64,000 bases of DNA from Nitrospirota bacterium (GCA_021791055.1 JAJYXI010000042.1:21663-85662); one strand, 5' to 3'. Counted from the first letter of the stretch, positions 50,032 through 60,222 are shown. Made by a program: numbers and translations. The notes: generated by a model from the letters alone, not told the origin.

Positions 50032-52647
50032 TTATCTATTTTCTGCCAGTTCCATAACCCTCTTTCTCAATTCATCCGCAAAATACTGATATTCATCAAT
50101 GCCCTCGGGCTTCTGTTCCATATTAATATCGCTTAATATCAGAGGTTTTCCAAAAAACACCTCTATTTTTGAGGGTCTTATAAACGCTGTACCCCTCGGA
50201 AGCGCCTTGAATGTTCCCTTGATAAATGCGGGTATAACAGGAATATTCATTTCCAAAGCCAATATTCCTATGCCCTTTTTAAACTCCATTAACCTTCCAT
50301 CAAAAGAGCGTCCACCCTCTGGAAATACACATAGGGCATTTTCGTTCCTCAAAACATACGCAGACATCTGAAGCGCCTTATACAGATATGTCTCCGGGTC
50401 TATAGGTATCACATGGCTTATTTTTGCAAACCATGACCTGAGCCTTCCTATAAAGTATTTCTGAAAGCCAATAAAGTAAAGGTCTTTAAAGGTCTTATAT
50501 GGAACAGACGATGCAATCACAAAGCCGTCAAGGAAGCTGACATGATTGGGTGCAATGACAAAAGGCCCATTCTGAGGTATGTTCTCACTTCCCTCTACTT
50601 TGAGGCGAAATAAGAGTTTGAACAAGACCTTCTGTATGGTAAGAAAAACATACGCAATGGCAATCTCCATGTTGTTGTAAGAAAAACCAACCTTTTCCTT
50701 GTCTTCAGGCAACGGCTCTTTTTCGAGGATATCCTTCCACGATGCAGCGCCGCCTTCCTTTATCCCTCCTTCCGACACAAACTCTTTCAGCTTTAAGACA
50801 ATGTCTCCTACCGTCTGAATCTCGGCCATGAATTCATCAGGAAGACTAACAGAAAATGCTGTTTCGAGGGAAGATACAAGCTCTATCCTCTTTAATGAAT
50901 CAAAACCGAGGTCAAGCTCAAGATTATCCGAAGATTGGATTGGAATAACCTCTGCCATCAACGGCCTTATGCATTCAACAACCCTCATGCCAACCTCATC
51001 CTCCATAAGGCTTCTGTCTTCAACTTTAACCTTTACCTCTTCGCCTCTGGTTTTTATGAGTTCATTTATCATAAATCGTCTAAGCTTGCCCAGAGGCGTG
51101 CGAGGCAAAGGCTCAGAATGTACGGTGTAGCCTTTAACCCTCATATATTCTGGCAGTCTCATTGAGACCTCGTTTATCTGCCACTTTAAAGCCTCAGAGA
51201 TATTGCCTATCAATGATTTCCTTGCATATTCAAAGTCAGGGACTATTACTGCATGCAACTGCCCTTCCCTTTCGGTAATGCAGAGCTCTTTGACAAGCAG
51301 AATTGAGACATAAAATTTTTCGACATCTTCAGGATAGACATTCTTTCCTGAACTCAGCACAATCACCTCTTTTTTGCGTCCTGTTATAAAGAGATAACCA
51401 TCTTCATCCAAATATCCGGTGTCGCCTGTCAAAAGCCATTTTTCACCGTTTATGGCCTTTATGGCATCTTCGGTTGCCACGATATTTCTGTAGTATCCCT
51501 TCATAACCATATGCCCCCTTACCATTATCTCTCCGTCATCACTGATTTTTATTTCAACACATGGCAATGGTTTTCCTGCAGAACCCGGCTTTCTTTTTTC
51601 AGGGGGATTGAATGTAATAACAGGGGATGTCTCTGTCAGTCCGTAACCCTCAAGAACTGTAAAACCTAATGCCTCGAGGTCTTTCATTATAGACGGCTCC
51701 AGCCGTGCACCCCCGCTTGCAAAGAATTTAAGCCTGCCAAAGTTTTTGTGAATAGATTTGAATACAACCTTTCCCATGTTCATAACAAGTTTTGTTCTCA
51801 ATATTCCGCACAGCTTCATTATCCATAAAACAATCCTCGAAAATAATTTTTTCTCCTTTATCTTTGAGACGATCCCATTCCTTATCATCTCAAGGAGCCT
51901 TGGAACAGCAACCACAATAGTCACATCTCTGTCTTTTATTGCTGATATAAGGTCTGCTGCCTTTAAACCGGGCGCAAAAGTGATGGTTGCGCCTATAAAG
52001 ACAGGGACAATGAATGCGCACATGAACGGATATGTATGGTGAAGTGGAAGTATGGACAGGACATTGTCATCATGGGTGACCACCTTTGCCTGAATGACAG
52101 CATCGGCATCAGAACAGAAATTCTCATGTGTTAGCATCACACCTTTGGGCTTTCCTGTCGTGCCTGATGTATAGATAATGGAAGCGATGTCGTCGGGAGA
52201 AACAGGCGGATGGGTGAATGGGTGAATGGGTGAATGGGTGAATGAAGCTGTATCAAGATTTATTTCCTTTATATCAGTTCCTTCTACAGCCTTTAAGACA
52301 TTGGCTTCTGTCTTGGAGCTGTAAAAAACGATTTTAGTTTCTGAATCAGTAAGGAGATTTCTGACCTCGTCACTGCCAAGCTGCATATCGATTGGGACTG
52401 CAATTCCACCGCACATGAGTATTGCCATGTATGTAGCACACCATTCAGTCCTGTTCTCCGAAACTATTGCGATCCTGCCGCCTTTATTAAGGCCGTTGCT
52501 TAAAAGAAAAGATGCAATACTATTTGAGAGTAAAAAGAATTCTTCATAGGTCATGGCCTTCCATGAGCCGTCAAAATAATTGAATGCAATTCGGTCTTTA
52601 TTCTTTTCTACAGAGGATTGAAAGATTGAGGGAATGGTATTATCCAT
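50032..52647 (-). CDS. Fusion: AMP-dependent acyl-activating enzyme, acyl carrier domain and PlsC-type acyltransferase
   Basis: 871 residues. Residues 1-530 form an ANL ligase: P-loop IIYTSGTTGKPKGVMLTHEN, VLEGYGLTETSPV, LTGDTGYLDEDGYLFITGRK. Residues 545-625 are a carrier domain with the phosphopantetheine Ser in DLGFDSLKRIELVS. Residues 660-871 are an LPLAT acyltransferase with H-x4-D in IAPNHVSFLDGFVIA and FPEGGRSFDG. It could activate a fatty acid, load it on its own carrier and transfer it to a lysolipid, like a split LplT/Aas route. An 8-bp tandem repeat (52211-52242) encodes FTHSPIHPFTHPP before the P-loop. Confidence 0.88.
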   Translation of the reverse strand: MDNTIPSIFQSSVEKNKDRIAFNYFDGSWKAMTYEEFFLLSNSIASFLLSNGLNKGGRIAIVSENRTEWCATYMAILMCGGIAVPIDMQLGSDEVRNLLTDSETKIVFYSSKTEANVLKAVEGTDIKEINLDTASFTHSPIHPFTHPPVSPDDIASIIYTSGTTGKPKGVMLTHENFCSDADAVIQAKVVTHDDNVLSILPLHHTYPFMCAFIVPVFIGATITFAPGLKAADLISAIKDRDVTIVVAVPRLLEMIRNGIVSKIKEKKLFSRIVLWIMKLCGILRTKLVMNMGKVVFKSIHKNFGRLKFFASGGARLEPSIMKDLEALGFTVLEGYGLTETSPVITFNPPEKRKPGSAGKPLPCVEIKISDDGEIMVRGHMVMKGYYRNIVATEDAIKAINGEKWLLTGDTGYLDEDGYLFITGRKKEVIVLSSGKNVYPEDVEKFYVSILLVKELCITEREGQLHAVIVPDFEYARKSLIGNISEALKWQINEVSMRLPEYMRVKGYTVHSEPLPRTPLGKLRRFMINELIKTRGEEVKVKVEDRSLMEDEVGMRVVECIRPLMAEVIPIQSSDNLELDLGFDSLKRIELVSSLETAFSVSLPDEFMAEIQTVGDIVLKLKEFVSEGGIKEGGAASWKDILEKEPLPEDKEKVGFSYNNMEIAIAYVFLTIQKVLFKLLFRLKVEGSENIPQNGPFVIAPNHVSFLDGFVIASSVPYKTFKDLYFIGFQKYFIGRLRSWFAKISHVIPIDPETYLYKALQMSAYVLRNENALCVFPEGGRSFDGRLMEFKKGIGILALEMNIPVIPAFIKGTFKALPRGTAFIRPSKIEVFFGKPLILSDINMEQKPEGIDEYQYFADELRKRVMELAENR
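52211..52242. repeat. Four tandem copies of TGGGTGAA in a coding region
   Basis: Perfect 8-bp unit x4 in the ligase domain of the 50032-52647 gene, about residues 136-146. As 8 is not a multiple of 3, gain or loss of one unit would shift the frame. Confidence 0.9.
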
Positions 52648-52652
52648 TTTTG

Positions 52653-53183
52653 CTATACCTTTTTCACTTTTTCTTTAAGTCTCGTCATTACTTCTTCAAA
52701 CGGAATGGTTTTTACCTTGCCAGTTTTAATATCCTCTACGCGCTTTTTAAGCTTATTAAGTTCTCTCCTGATTTTATTCTGGGTAAAGCCCATAAAAGTC
52801 ATTTCCCACAGGCAGTGAGCTATGATTTCTTCTTTTGACATCCTTTTGAGAACTTTTGAGGATACCTCGTATCCAAGCCACTTTGACCATGGCGTATACT
52901 CAAGGGCGTATGATTGCTTAGCATCCTTTTCCAAGCATATACCGCTGACATCAAAATATGCGTTTTTGCCTCTGCCGACTCTTTTTATGTCAATAACCAT
53001 ACCTTCTTTACTGTATCTTGGACGCATCTGTTTTAAGGTCTCAAAAACATTCTTATATTCGTTGATGTTCTTTTTTTGATCGGGATAAAGCGCTAACAAA
53101 GAGGATTTAACATCTTTGAAACTGCAAACTTCCACGATGTCTTTGAGCAATACTTTCATTGTTTTATCTTTATGTGCCGGCAT
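52653..53183 (-). CDS. Hypothetical protein
   Basis: 176 residues (an inner ATG at 53159, MKVLLKDIVEVC, is an alternative start). Helical with a central beta segment (VDIKRVGRGKNAYFDVSGIC, ALEYTPWSKWLGYEVS) and a basic helical tail. Resembles a small domain-of-unknown-function family, but I cannot name it confidently. Five bases separate it from the acyl-activating gene. Confidence 0.6.
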   Translation of the reverse strand: MPAHKDKTMKVLLKDIVEVCSFKDVKSSLLALYPDQKKNINEYKNVFETLKQMRPRYSKEGMVIDIKRVGRGKNAYFDVSGICLEKDAKQSYALEYTPWSKWLGYEVSSKVLKRMSKEEIIAHCLWEMTFMGFTQNKIRRELNKLKKRVEDIKTGKVKTIPFEEVMTRLKEKVKKV

Positions 53184-53216
53184 TGATTAAATGTACCTGC
53201 CCTGATTATTACCTGT

Positions 53217-53927
53217 TCAAGATTGTACCTGATTCTCTATACAATCCAATTCTATGACTTCTATACAGTCGCAGTCCTTATAAACTTCTTTCACTCTCGG
53301 CATGTAATCTTTCAGTGAGTATTTGTTATTAATCCGGAATATGAGAAATATTCCAAAATCTGACTTTGTACCTTTTATATACTGCAGCATTTTCTTTTTG
53401 TATGCTCTTCTTTTTGTATTGTTTATAATTTCTGGATTATGAAGCAATTTTATTTCAATTAAAACTGGCCCAATGAATCCGTAAGAAACCAGAAAATCAG
53501 TTCTTTTATCGTCAAGGAGTTGTTCTTCTCTCCTTATATTAACTTCGTTTCCTCTTAGCCCCTTTTTCAATAATGCATTTTCAAACTGCGACTTGATGGT
53601 CTTCTGAATTAGCGTCTCCTGCTTTCTCTTTGCTTCTTGTATGAATTTATATGCCCCTTCATCTTCCACCCATCTTTTAAGGTCTTTATTAATGGCTTTC
53701 TTTATTAGTTCAAACAAGTCTTCTGACGAGGCTATATCGAGATATTGTGTTTCTTTCAACTTGTTATATTTCTTAATGCACTCCGCAATGTTTTGAGGCT
53801 TGCCTATATACCGCATATATTCCTGTCTTAATTTATGCAAGTTGTACTTAAACCAATTCATACCTTCCTTTGAAGAATTCTTCGCAATGTAGCTTTCCAA
53901 ATCTTTTAAATGAGCATAAGATTTCAT
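53217..53927 (-). CDS. PD-(D/E)XK nuclease-like protein
   Basis: 236 residues. Helical N-terminal 110 residues followed by a restriction-endonuclease-like core. D144, E158 and K160 stand in DKRTDFLVSYGFIGPVLIEI-K, the D-x13-E-x-K pattern, with E134/E135 as a possible upstream acidic residue, then YIKGTKSDFGIFLIFRI. It starts 55 bases downstream of the NACHT-like gene, so it could be its effector. Nuclease activity is inferred from the motif. Confidence 0.65.
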   Translation of the reverse strand: MKSYAHLKDLESYIAKNSSKEGMNWFKYNLHKLRQEYMRYIGKPQNIAECIKKYNKLKETQYLDIASSEDLFELIKKAINKDLKRWVEDEGAYKFIQEAKRKQETLIQKTIKSQFENALLKKGLRGNEVNIRREEQLLDDKRTDFLVSYGFIGPVLIEIKLLHNPEIINNTKRRAYKKKMLQYIKGTKSDFGIFLIFRINNKYSLKDYMPRVKEVYKDCDCIEVIELDCIENQVQS

Positions 53928-53981
53928 CTCTTTTAAATTGTTGAAATAAGCAACAACTATCTCCCGCAGATACTGGGCATA

Positions 53982-56900
53982 TTAGTAGTTGTCTTTGCCC
54001 TTTTTAGATATGGCAAATGATTTGTCTAATAACGCAAAGAATTGTTTTTTATATTTCGGCTGTTTGATATACATTATCGGTGAAGCAAAATTACTGTCGC
54101 GTATCAAACCTATATCATGGGTCATTTCAAATGGAAAACTTCCCTCTTTTATTTTTTTGATTCTCCATTTTATCGCTTCATCATTTGAAAACCTTTCAAT
54201 CAGGTATTTGTTTGCGTCTTCTGCAAGCTGGTGTACATCTCTCTTGTCTTTATACTTCCTGAAAATGGCTTTAAAATATTTCTCATCCGGCTGAATAGCC
54301 GCAATCGCCCTTAATGCAGATGCGCGGTATTGCAATAAAAATTTCTGTTCATCTACAAATCTTTTTAAAATCGGAACAGCCTCAACAATCCGATACTGTT
54401 CACTTGCATAAATAAAGCTTTCCGGCATAAATCTATGAAGGTCGTCATCTCGGTTTTTAATATAGAGTTTTAACAAGTTGCTTATCTCTTTTTCCGTCAG
54501 AGTTGGAATCAATGAAAATATAGCATGGCGGTGTTCACCATAAGCAAATGGAATATAGTTGATAATGCGCTGCCTGTATTTAGAAATATCAATCTTTAAT
54601 GAATCCGCAACCCTCAAACAGTCGCCAAAGATATGAATAAAGCTGTGAGTGGTATAAGTTGTGGTCCCGCCTTCTTTTCTATTGATAGTAAGCTTTTGTT
54701 CACCTGGATCAAACTTATCAAAAATTGATTCAATGACTAATTTTTCTAACCGTTCCTTATCTTGCTCATTAATTATTTGTTCAAGTTGCTCCTTGTTTTC
54801 CAAATAAAAATGAAATACTCCCTTATCATACATGCCTTTTTGTGGTTCTAATTTAAATTGGAAATCCCTATAAATATCCTTAGCCTTGTTTGCCTTCTTA
54901 GCTTCGCTTTTCCATCGCTTCTCGGCTGCTGCGTATTCTTCCCTGAAATATTTTCGACCTTCCTCATAAACTTCTTTATTATGAGTATAAGTTGATTGAA
55001 GCGTCCAGAGAGCGCGCCTTTCTTCCCCAATTTCTTTTAACTCATCAATAAACTTTCCAACCTGAGCCTTTTCCAATAAAAGCGTAAACACGGGTATGAT
55101 GCTGAATAAATGCTTCCTGAGCTTGTCCGATTTTTTTATCTCAGTAATTAATCTAAAGATATAATTTTTATCTTTTTCTTTTAATGAAATGGCAATGTTC
55201 TTAATAAATTGAGCCGTTTCAGTTATATACCATTGCTCATGAGAAAATGCTGATACAATGATTTTTTGCAGTTTGTTTTGAATTTCTTTATCCCAAACAT
55301 TTTTTATATTTTGAATTATTTGGTCATCTTTATTATCGAATATAGTTTCATGATTCATGAATTGAATCATGAATTTAGGGTCATTAACGAAACAGTCCAG
55401 CAGGTATTTGACGGCTTTTTTCTCTTTTACTTCCCACAATCCATATCTGGCATGAACATACTCCCTATCATGCTTTGTCCATTCTACAAAGCAGTCAATG
55501 GAAAACCTGTCGTTAGGATCGGCTTGCCGGCATGCCCCTATTAAAGCTTGAATTACTGCGTTATCATTTGTATTCAAATATTCTGAGACTTGTTTGATAA
55601 GCGCAATATCCTTAAACTTGCTTAACGCTGATATTGATGCCCTTTGCAGAACGTTGTTTTTTCCTTTGATAAATTCAACCAGCTTACTTTTCCAGTAATT
55701 CTTCTCCGGTTGTTTAAAGAGATTCATCTCTATGAGAAATTCGAGTATAGAAGCTGCATTGCTTTTTGTTATATATGTTGCAGTCTTAGCTTCTATACTG
55801 TCCTTGAGAAAAGAGTGCTGACTAACATCAAAATAGTGGGATAAATTTCGTGCTATATCAAATCTAATCCAGTGCTGAACTCTATTGTAGTAATTGAAGA
55901 TATTCCTAAAAATATCCCTCCTATCTTCAACCGGCAGTCTGTTGGTATCCACCGTTGTTAATAAACGATGATATTCTTCATCTTGAACTATAGAATCTCC
56001 TGATGCCCCAAAATGAAGAATCGGTTTCAATAGCGAAATATCAAGGTCAATTGCAAATCCCAATGTATTAAACCATGAGGGGAAAATCTCTCTAATCTCC
56101 TGATCAACTGCAATATCGAAAATACTCTGGTCTGCCCTCCCTAATCTCAACATCTCCTTAGCAGCAAGATATTCCTGAAATTCAGTGTTCTCGAATTCGA
56201 TAGTGTCTATGTTGTCTTTTAAAAGACTCCTGTTATAAAAAGACTCAAGCGGCACTTGCTGCAGAAGGCTGATATTAAGATTAGAGTCAACATCATCGAA
56301 GAAAGTCATTAATTCTTCTTTTGACAGAATATTTGTCTGATATATTTCCATAAGGAGGGCAAGTTTCTCCTGCACTCGTTTTATAATTTCCTTCTTTTTC
56401 GTGACCGTCCTTTTCTCTTCAAGCTCTAATTTTCTAGAAATAAAATATTCAAATATCTCTGTCTTTGTTAATTTCCTTGCATATTCGGCACCCTTATCTT
56501 TGATGATCTCAATCATCAATTCAAGGTAACGAGGCACCTGTATAAGAGGAGTCCGATAGGCAGTTTCAAAAAGAGCCATTATTTTCTTAATATCATTTTG
56601 TGACAGTCCGGAACTCTCCAGATACTCATGCGTTTGTTCGCTTGAAAAGCGTATGATCTCGATAAAGTTGAAGATCGAGTCAACGAAAGACTCCTGATCT
56701 TTCTTAAAATGGTGGATTCTGCACGATACAAAGAGATGGATATTCTTATACTTACTTGAGAATTCTTTGATCCAGTCGACAAACCTTGAGAAATCTTCAT
56801 ATTTGATTTCATCCAGTGCATCAAGGCAGACAATTGTTGCGTCAGTGTTTTGCAAAGCAAAGTCTTTTGTTTTGAGGAAAGAAGCGTTTTTTAGCTTGGT

Positions 56901-57239
56901 TTCAGAAAGCCTATCATTTATTTCATCGGCAATAGCGGTCTTCCGAGCAATGAAACTTTCAATGTCTATATCCACCTTCTTCAAGTCAATAAAAATCCCT
57001 TGCTTGTTTTGTTCGGGAGCACGCAAAATGATTTCTTTTAAAAGTCGCGTCTTGCCGTAACCCGGCTCGGAGAGAATAAATAACCTTTTTACAGAGAAAC
57101 TATCTTTAAATGAAAATTTATCATCATAGAAAAAATCATAGTCACCGTATTCAGCTTTCGATTTAAGCAGTTGTTCAAATGTGGAATAGTATTTTAATCT
57201 GGGTTGAATATAGATATTCGGCTTTTGAACAGTAATCAT
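53982..57239 (-). CDS. NACHT-type STAND NTPase with HEAT-like repeats
   Basis: 1085 residues. P-loop at 57-64 (LFILSEPGYGKTRLLKEI), Walker B at 136-144 (ATIVCLDALDEIKYEDF) and a sensor VSCRIHHF near 172, as in NACHT ATPases. The helical remainder (about 430-1085) has alpha-alpha repeats suggesting HEAT-type recognition (e.g. ISALSKFKDIALIKQVSEYL). The N-terminus lacks an enzymatic effector domain; a separate nuclease-like gene follows. STAND proteins with this build act as phage sensors, so a defence role is plausible but unproven. Confidence 0.75.
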   Translation of the reverse strand: MITVQKPNIYIQPRLKYYSTFEQLLKSKAEYGDYDFFYDDKFSFKDSFSVKRLFILSEPGYGKTRLLKEIILRAPEQNKQGIFIDLKKVDIDIESFIARKTAIADEINDRLSETKLKNASFLKTKDFALQNTDATIVCLDALDEIKYEDFSRFVDWIKEFSSKYKNIHLFVSCRIHHFKKDQESFVDSIFNFIEIIRFSSEQTHEYLESSGLSQNDIKKIMALFETAYRTPLIQVPRYLELMIEIIKDKGAEYARKLTKTEIFEYFISRKLELEEKRTVTKKKEIIKRVQEKLALLMEIYQTNILSKEELMTFFDDVDSNLNISLLQQVPLESFYNRSLLKDNIDTIEFENTEFQEYLAAKEMLRLGRADQSIFDIAVDQEIREIFPSWFNTLGFAIDLDISLLKPILHFGASGDSIVQDEEYHRLLTTVDTNRLPVEDRRDIFRNIFNYYNRVQHWIRFDIARNLSHYFDVSQHSFLKDSIEAKTATYITKSNAASILEFLIEMNLFKQPEKNYWKSKLVEFIKGKNNVLQRASISALSKFKDIALIKQVSEYLNTNDNAVIQALIGACRQADPNDRFSIDCFVEWTKHDREYVHARYGLWEVKEKKAVKYLLDCFVNDPKFMIQFMNHETIFDNKDDQIIQNIKNVWDKEIQNKLQKIIVSAFSHEQWYITETAQFIKNIAISLKEKDKNYIFRLITEIKKSDKLRKHLFSIIPVFTLLLEKAQVGKFIDELKEIGEERRALWTLQSTYTHNKEVYEEGRKYFREEYAAAEKRWKSEAKKANKAKDIYRDFQFKLEPQKGMYDKGVFHFYLENKEQLEQIINEQDKERLEKLVIESIFDKFDPGEQKLTINRKEGGTTTYTTHSFIHIFGDCLRVADSLKIDISKYRQRIINYIPFAYGEHRHAIFSLIPTLTEKEISNLLKLYIKNRDDDLHRFMPESFIYASEQYRIVEAVPILKRFVDEQKFLLQYRASALRAIAAIQPDEKYFKAIFRKYKDKRDVHQLAEDANKYLIERFSNDEAIKWRIKKIKEGSFPFEMTHDIGLIRDSNFASPIMYIKQPKYKKQFFALLDKSFAISKKGKDNY

Positions 57240-57310
57240 TAATTTTTATTCAGGAGCGCAACTCCTTTCCCCCTCTTGTCATCTCTCTCCAAAAAACATT
57301 ATACCCCTAT

Positions 57311-57583
57311 TCACTCGTCCTTTTCCCTCTGAAACCCTATCTTCTTGGAATGCTCGCCTCTTTTTAAGGTGCCAAAATGGCGCCTTAAAGATTCGTATTC
57401 CTCTTTTGATAATTGAATCATGAAATCTACTGGAAAGCGGTTTATATTTCGTCTGACCTGTCTTTTCAGGTGCTTAACCTCTACGCCGTAAAGCTCTGCA
57501 AGATCGGCATCTAATATCACCTTTTCGCCTCGAATCATCAATATCTTCTTCTCAATAATCTCAACTGGAATAAGTGCCTTCAT
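57311..57583 (-). CDS. ORF6N-domain protein, probably truncated
   Basis: 90 residues. The ORF6N/KilA-N-associated domain is clear: PVEIIEKKILMIRGEKVILD, LAELYGVEVKHLKRQVRRN, RFPVDFMIQLSKEEYESLR. Family members continue after FGTLKRG-HSKY with an LPYAFTEQGV segment. Here the sequence turns into KKIGFQREKDE and stops, so it looks truncated. It lies upstream of the NACHT gene by 72 bases and may be a phage-derived relic. Confidence 0.8.
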   Translation of the reverse strand: MKALIPVEIIEKKILMIRGEKVILDADLAELYGVEVKHLKRQVRRNINRFPVDFMIQLSKEEYESLRRHFGTLKRGEHSKKIGFQREKDE

Positions 57584-57672
57584 TTTCCCTCCAACTTAAG
57601 GTCACAATTTGTGATCTCAAACTTGCAACCTCTTGATAATTAAGTTGAAACATTAGCCTCATAATTTGCAGT

Positions 57673-58458
57673 TCAACTCAGCAGCTTCAATGCCTTTTCG
57701 TGCAGTTGCTTATTCCCTGCGGCAAGGATGGGCACGCTTCTTTTAAGCCCTATCTCCATTTCCTCTATAGGATTTCCATCCATATCAGAGAATACTCCAC
57801 CAGCCTCTTTTATTAGAAGATAGCCGCCTGCAAAATCAAAGCTCCGCGATGGAGATGGGGTTAAAAATACGCTTACAGAACCATATGCAACATATGCAAG
57901 ATCTAATGCCGTTGCACCAAAACATCTTGTCCTTCTTGTCTCTGAAAGCAGTCGTATCATCTTTGGAATATCGTTTTTCGGACTTGGCGATTCATAGGCA
58001 ATCAGATAGAAGACATCGTCTTTTTGTGCATGGATCCTTTCGCCGTTGAAGAATGCACCTTTGCCTTTTTCTGCCCAGAACTCATCGCCTGTAAGGAGAT
58101 TTATAACATATGCAAGAGAAACGCTGCCGATGTTATCTTTATCAGCAACTGCAATTGATGTGCAATAAAATGGTATTCCTGTAATAGCATTTTTGCTTCC
58201 GTCAATGGGGTCTATTAATACCCTTTTGCCGCCTCCTTTTATTTCCTTGAGTCCGGCCTCTTCGGAAATTATGCTTAATGGTTCATTTAGGGCTTCCAAT
58301 GAGCCGATGATAATATCCTCAGCCTTTTTATCGATTGGAAATGTCTTGTCTCCGGATGCACCTTTGCCAATAGCTTCAGAGGCAAAGGGCTTCAGCCTTG
58401 TGTTCCCTATTTCGGAAAAAAGATGCTTGCCGATTTGTCTTAGATTTTCGATTTTCAT
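57673..58458 (-). CDS. Inositol monophosphatase family protein
   Basis: 261 residues. Metal-binding motifs: ISEEAG (E), VLIDPIDGSKNAITGIPF and SRSFDFAGGYLLIKEAGG. Family members dephosphorylate inositol-1-phosphate, fructose-1,6-bisphosphate or PAP. The DPIDGSKN variant leans toward archaeal/bacterial bifunctional enzymes. Its substrate is not fixed by sequence. It is divergent from hisC by 27 bases. Confidence 0.88.
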   Translation of the reverse strand: MKIENLRQIGKHLFSEIGNTRLKPFASEAIGKGASGDKTFPIDKKAEDIIIGSLEALNEPLSIISEEAGLKEIKGGGKRVLIDPIDGSKNAITGIPFYCTSIAVADKDNIGSVSLAYVINLLTGDEFWAEKGKGAFFNGERIHAQKDDVFYLIAYESPSPKNDIPKMIRLLSETRRTRCFGATALDLAYVAYGSVSVFLTPSPSRSFDFAGGYLLIKEAGGVFSDMDGNPIEEMEIGLKRSVPILAAGNKQLHEKALKLLS

Positions 58459-58521
58459 AACTCATTATACCCGACAACCAAAACATTGACAACGGTTCTC
58501 TGTCCATTTATTATAAAAAGC

Positions 58522-59571
58522 ATGAAAAACATGGATTTCTCGAAACTCGCAAGACCAAACATACGCTCTCTCAAGCCATACGAGGCAAAAGAGATTCCAT
58601 GCAAAGTGAAGCTGGATGCCAATGAAAGTCCGTATTGCATTGACATTACGCCTGACAAAAAAGTCCTTCAAAGGCTTAACCGCTATCCCGATCCAGAGAC
58701 TAAAGAGCTCAAGAAGGCGATATCAAAAACCCTCAAAGTCAATTCTGACAATATACTTTTAGGAAATGGCTCCGATGAATTAATTTATTACTTGATCATC
58801 ACCTTTGGTGGCCCTGTGCTTTATCCTGTACCAACATTCTCCATGTACGGCATTATCTCACAGGCATTGGGAGAGAAAAATATCGGAATACCATTAAACA
58901 AAGATTTTGACCTCGATATTGATAAAATGCTCGCTACTATAAAAAAATGCAACCCCAAGCTTATATTCCTCAGCTCGCCAAACAATCCGACAGGAAACTG
59001 TTTTTCTGCCGAAAGCATATTAAAAATCATAGAGGCATCTAAGGGCATTGTGGTTGTGGATGAGGCATATCAGCCATTCTCAAGCGAGAAGGGCTTTTTA
59101 CCTTTATTAAAGGATTACAAAAACTTAGCCATACTCAGGACATTAAGCAAAATAGGTTTTGCATCATTAAGGGTCGGCTTTCTAATAGCTGATGAAGGCT
59201 TGATCAATGAGGTCAATAAGGTAAGGCTTCCATTTAATCTCAATTCAGTATCCCAGGCAATGGCATTGGAGGCATTCAAAAACAAGGACGTCATAGAATC
59301 ACAGATAAAAAATATCACTTCAGAAAGGGAAAGGTTGTTTGAGGAATTAAGCAAAATTAATAATGTATCGCCCTATCCCTCTGAGGCAAATTTCATATTG
59401 TTCAAGACAAAAAATGCAGATATAGTCTTCCAGAAGCTGATAAAAAATGGTGTTTTGGTGAGAAACTTAAGCAGTGCTGTCAAAGACTCATTAAGGGTGA
59501 CAGTCGGAACACCTGAAGAAAATAACTTTTTTATAAAGGCATTAAGAAAATCCATCGGAGGAAAGGCGTGA
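58522..59571 (+). CDS. hisC: Histidinol-phosphate aminotransferase
   Basis: 349 residues from ATG 58522 ([20 protein letters not shown]); the 58486 start would add an unlikely leader. PLP-dependent fold type [45 protein letters not shown] (PLP Lys in SK) and C-terminal [11 protein letters not shown]. It converts imidazole acetol phosphate to histidinol phosphate. The stop overlaps the hisB start. Confidence 0.95.
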   Translation: MKNMDFSKLARPNIRSLKPYEAKEIPCKVKLDANESPYCIDITPDKKVLQRLNRYPDPETKELKKAISKTLKVNSDNILLGNGSDELIYYLIITFGGPVLYPVPTFSMYGIISQALGEKNIGIPLNKDFDLDIDKMLATIKKCNPKLIFLSSPNNPTGNCFSAESILKIIEASKGIVVVDEAYQPFSSEKGFLPLLKDYKNLAILRTLSKIGFASLRVGFLIADEGLINEVNKVRLPFNLNSVSQAMALEAFKNKDVIESQIKNITSERERLFEELSKINNVSPYPSEANFILFKTKNADIVFQKLIKNGVLVRNLSSAVKDSLRVTVGTPEENNFFIKALRKSIGGKA

Positions 59572-60155
59572 GAAAGGTTAAGGTTGAAAGAAGGACTAAA
59601 GAAACAGACATAGCAGTTGAAATAAATCTCGACGGAAGCGGCAAATACTCTATAAATACATCCATCCCTTTTCTTGACCATATGCTCTCGCTGATGTGCA
59701 GGCACGGACTATTCGATGCAAAACTGAAGGCAAAAGGAGATATCGAGATTGACTATCATCACACTGTTGAGGATGTCGGAATCGTCCTCGGCAAGGCGAT
59801 TAAGCAGGCGCTTGGAGATATGAAAGGAATATCGCGATATGGGCAGGCATCCGTGCCCATGGACGAGGCGCTTGCATCAGTAAACCTCGACATCAGCGGC
59901 AGGCCTTATCTTGTCTATAAAGTGGAATTTCCCAAGAAGAGCAAACTCAAGGATTTTGACCCTGACCTTATCGAAGACTTTCTTCAGGCATTTGTGAGCA
60001 ACAGCAGTATTACGCTCCACATTAACGTCCTTTATGGCAGGAACACCCATCACATAATCGAGGCGATATTCAAGGGATTGGGACGGGCATTACGACAGGC
60101 AGTAACCATCGACCCGAGAATAAAAGGCCTGCCAACGACAAAAGGGAAACTGTAA
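59568..60155 (+). CDS. hisB: Imidazoleglycerol-phosphate dehydratase
   Basis: 195 residues, starting at GTG (59568) that overlaps the hisC stop (GTGA). Mn-binding motifs: [30 protein letters not shown] and the second half [20 protein letters not shown]. It is the monofunctional form. hisC-hisB is a two-gene fragment of the histidine pathway here. Confidence 0.96.
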   Translation: MRKVKVERRTKETDIAVEINLDGSGKYSINTSIPFLDHMLSLMCRHGLFDAKLKAKGDIEIDYHHTVEDVGIVLGKAIKQALGDMKGISRYGQASVPMDEALASVNLDISGRPYLVYKVEFPKKSKLKDFDPDLIEDFLQAFVSNSSITLHINVLYGRNTHHIIEAIFKGLGRALRQAVTIDPRIKGLPTTKGKL

Positions 60156-60169
60156 CTTTATCCAAATCC

Positions 60170-60211
60170 AGCGATAAGGATGGGTCTCTTCAGAGACTTA
60201 TCCTTATCGCT
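60170..60211. terminator. Long hairpin between convergent hisB and AsmA-like genes
   Basis: AGCGATAAGGAT pairs with ATCCTTATCGCT, continued by two G-T pairs and GTCTC/GAGAC around TTCA: about 19 bp of stem. No U tract follows, so it may be a bidirectional attenuator or a mobile hairpin rather than a classic terminator. Confidence 0.55.
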
Positions 60212-60222
60212 ATATCACGGTT

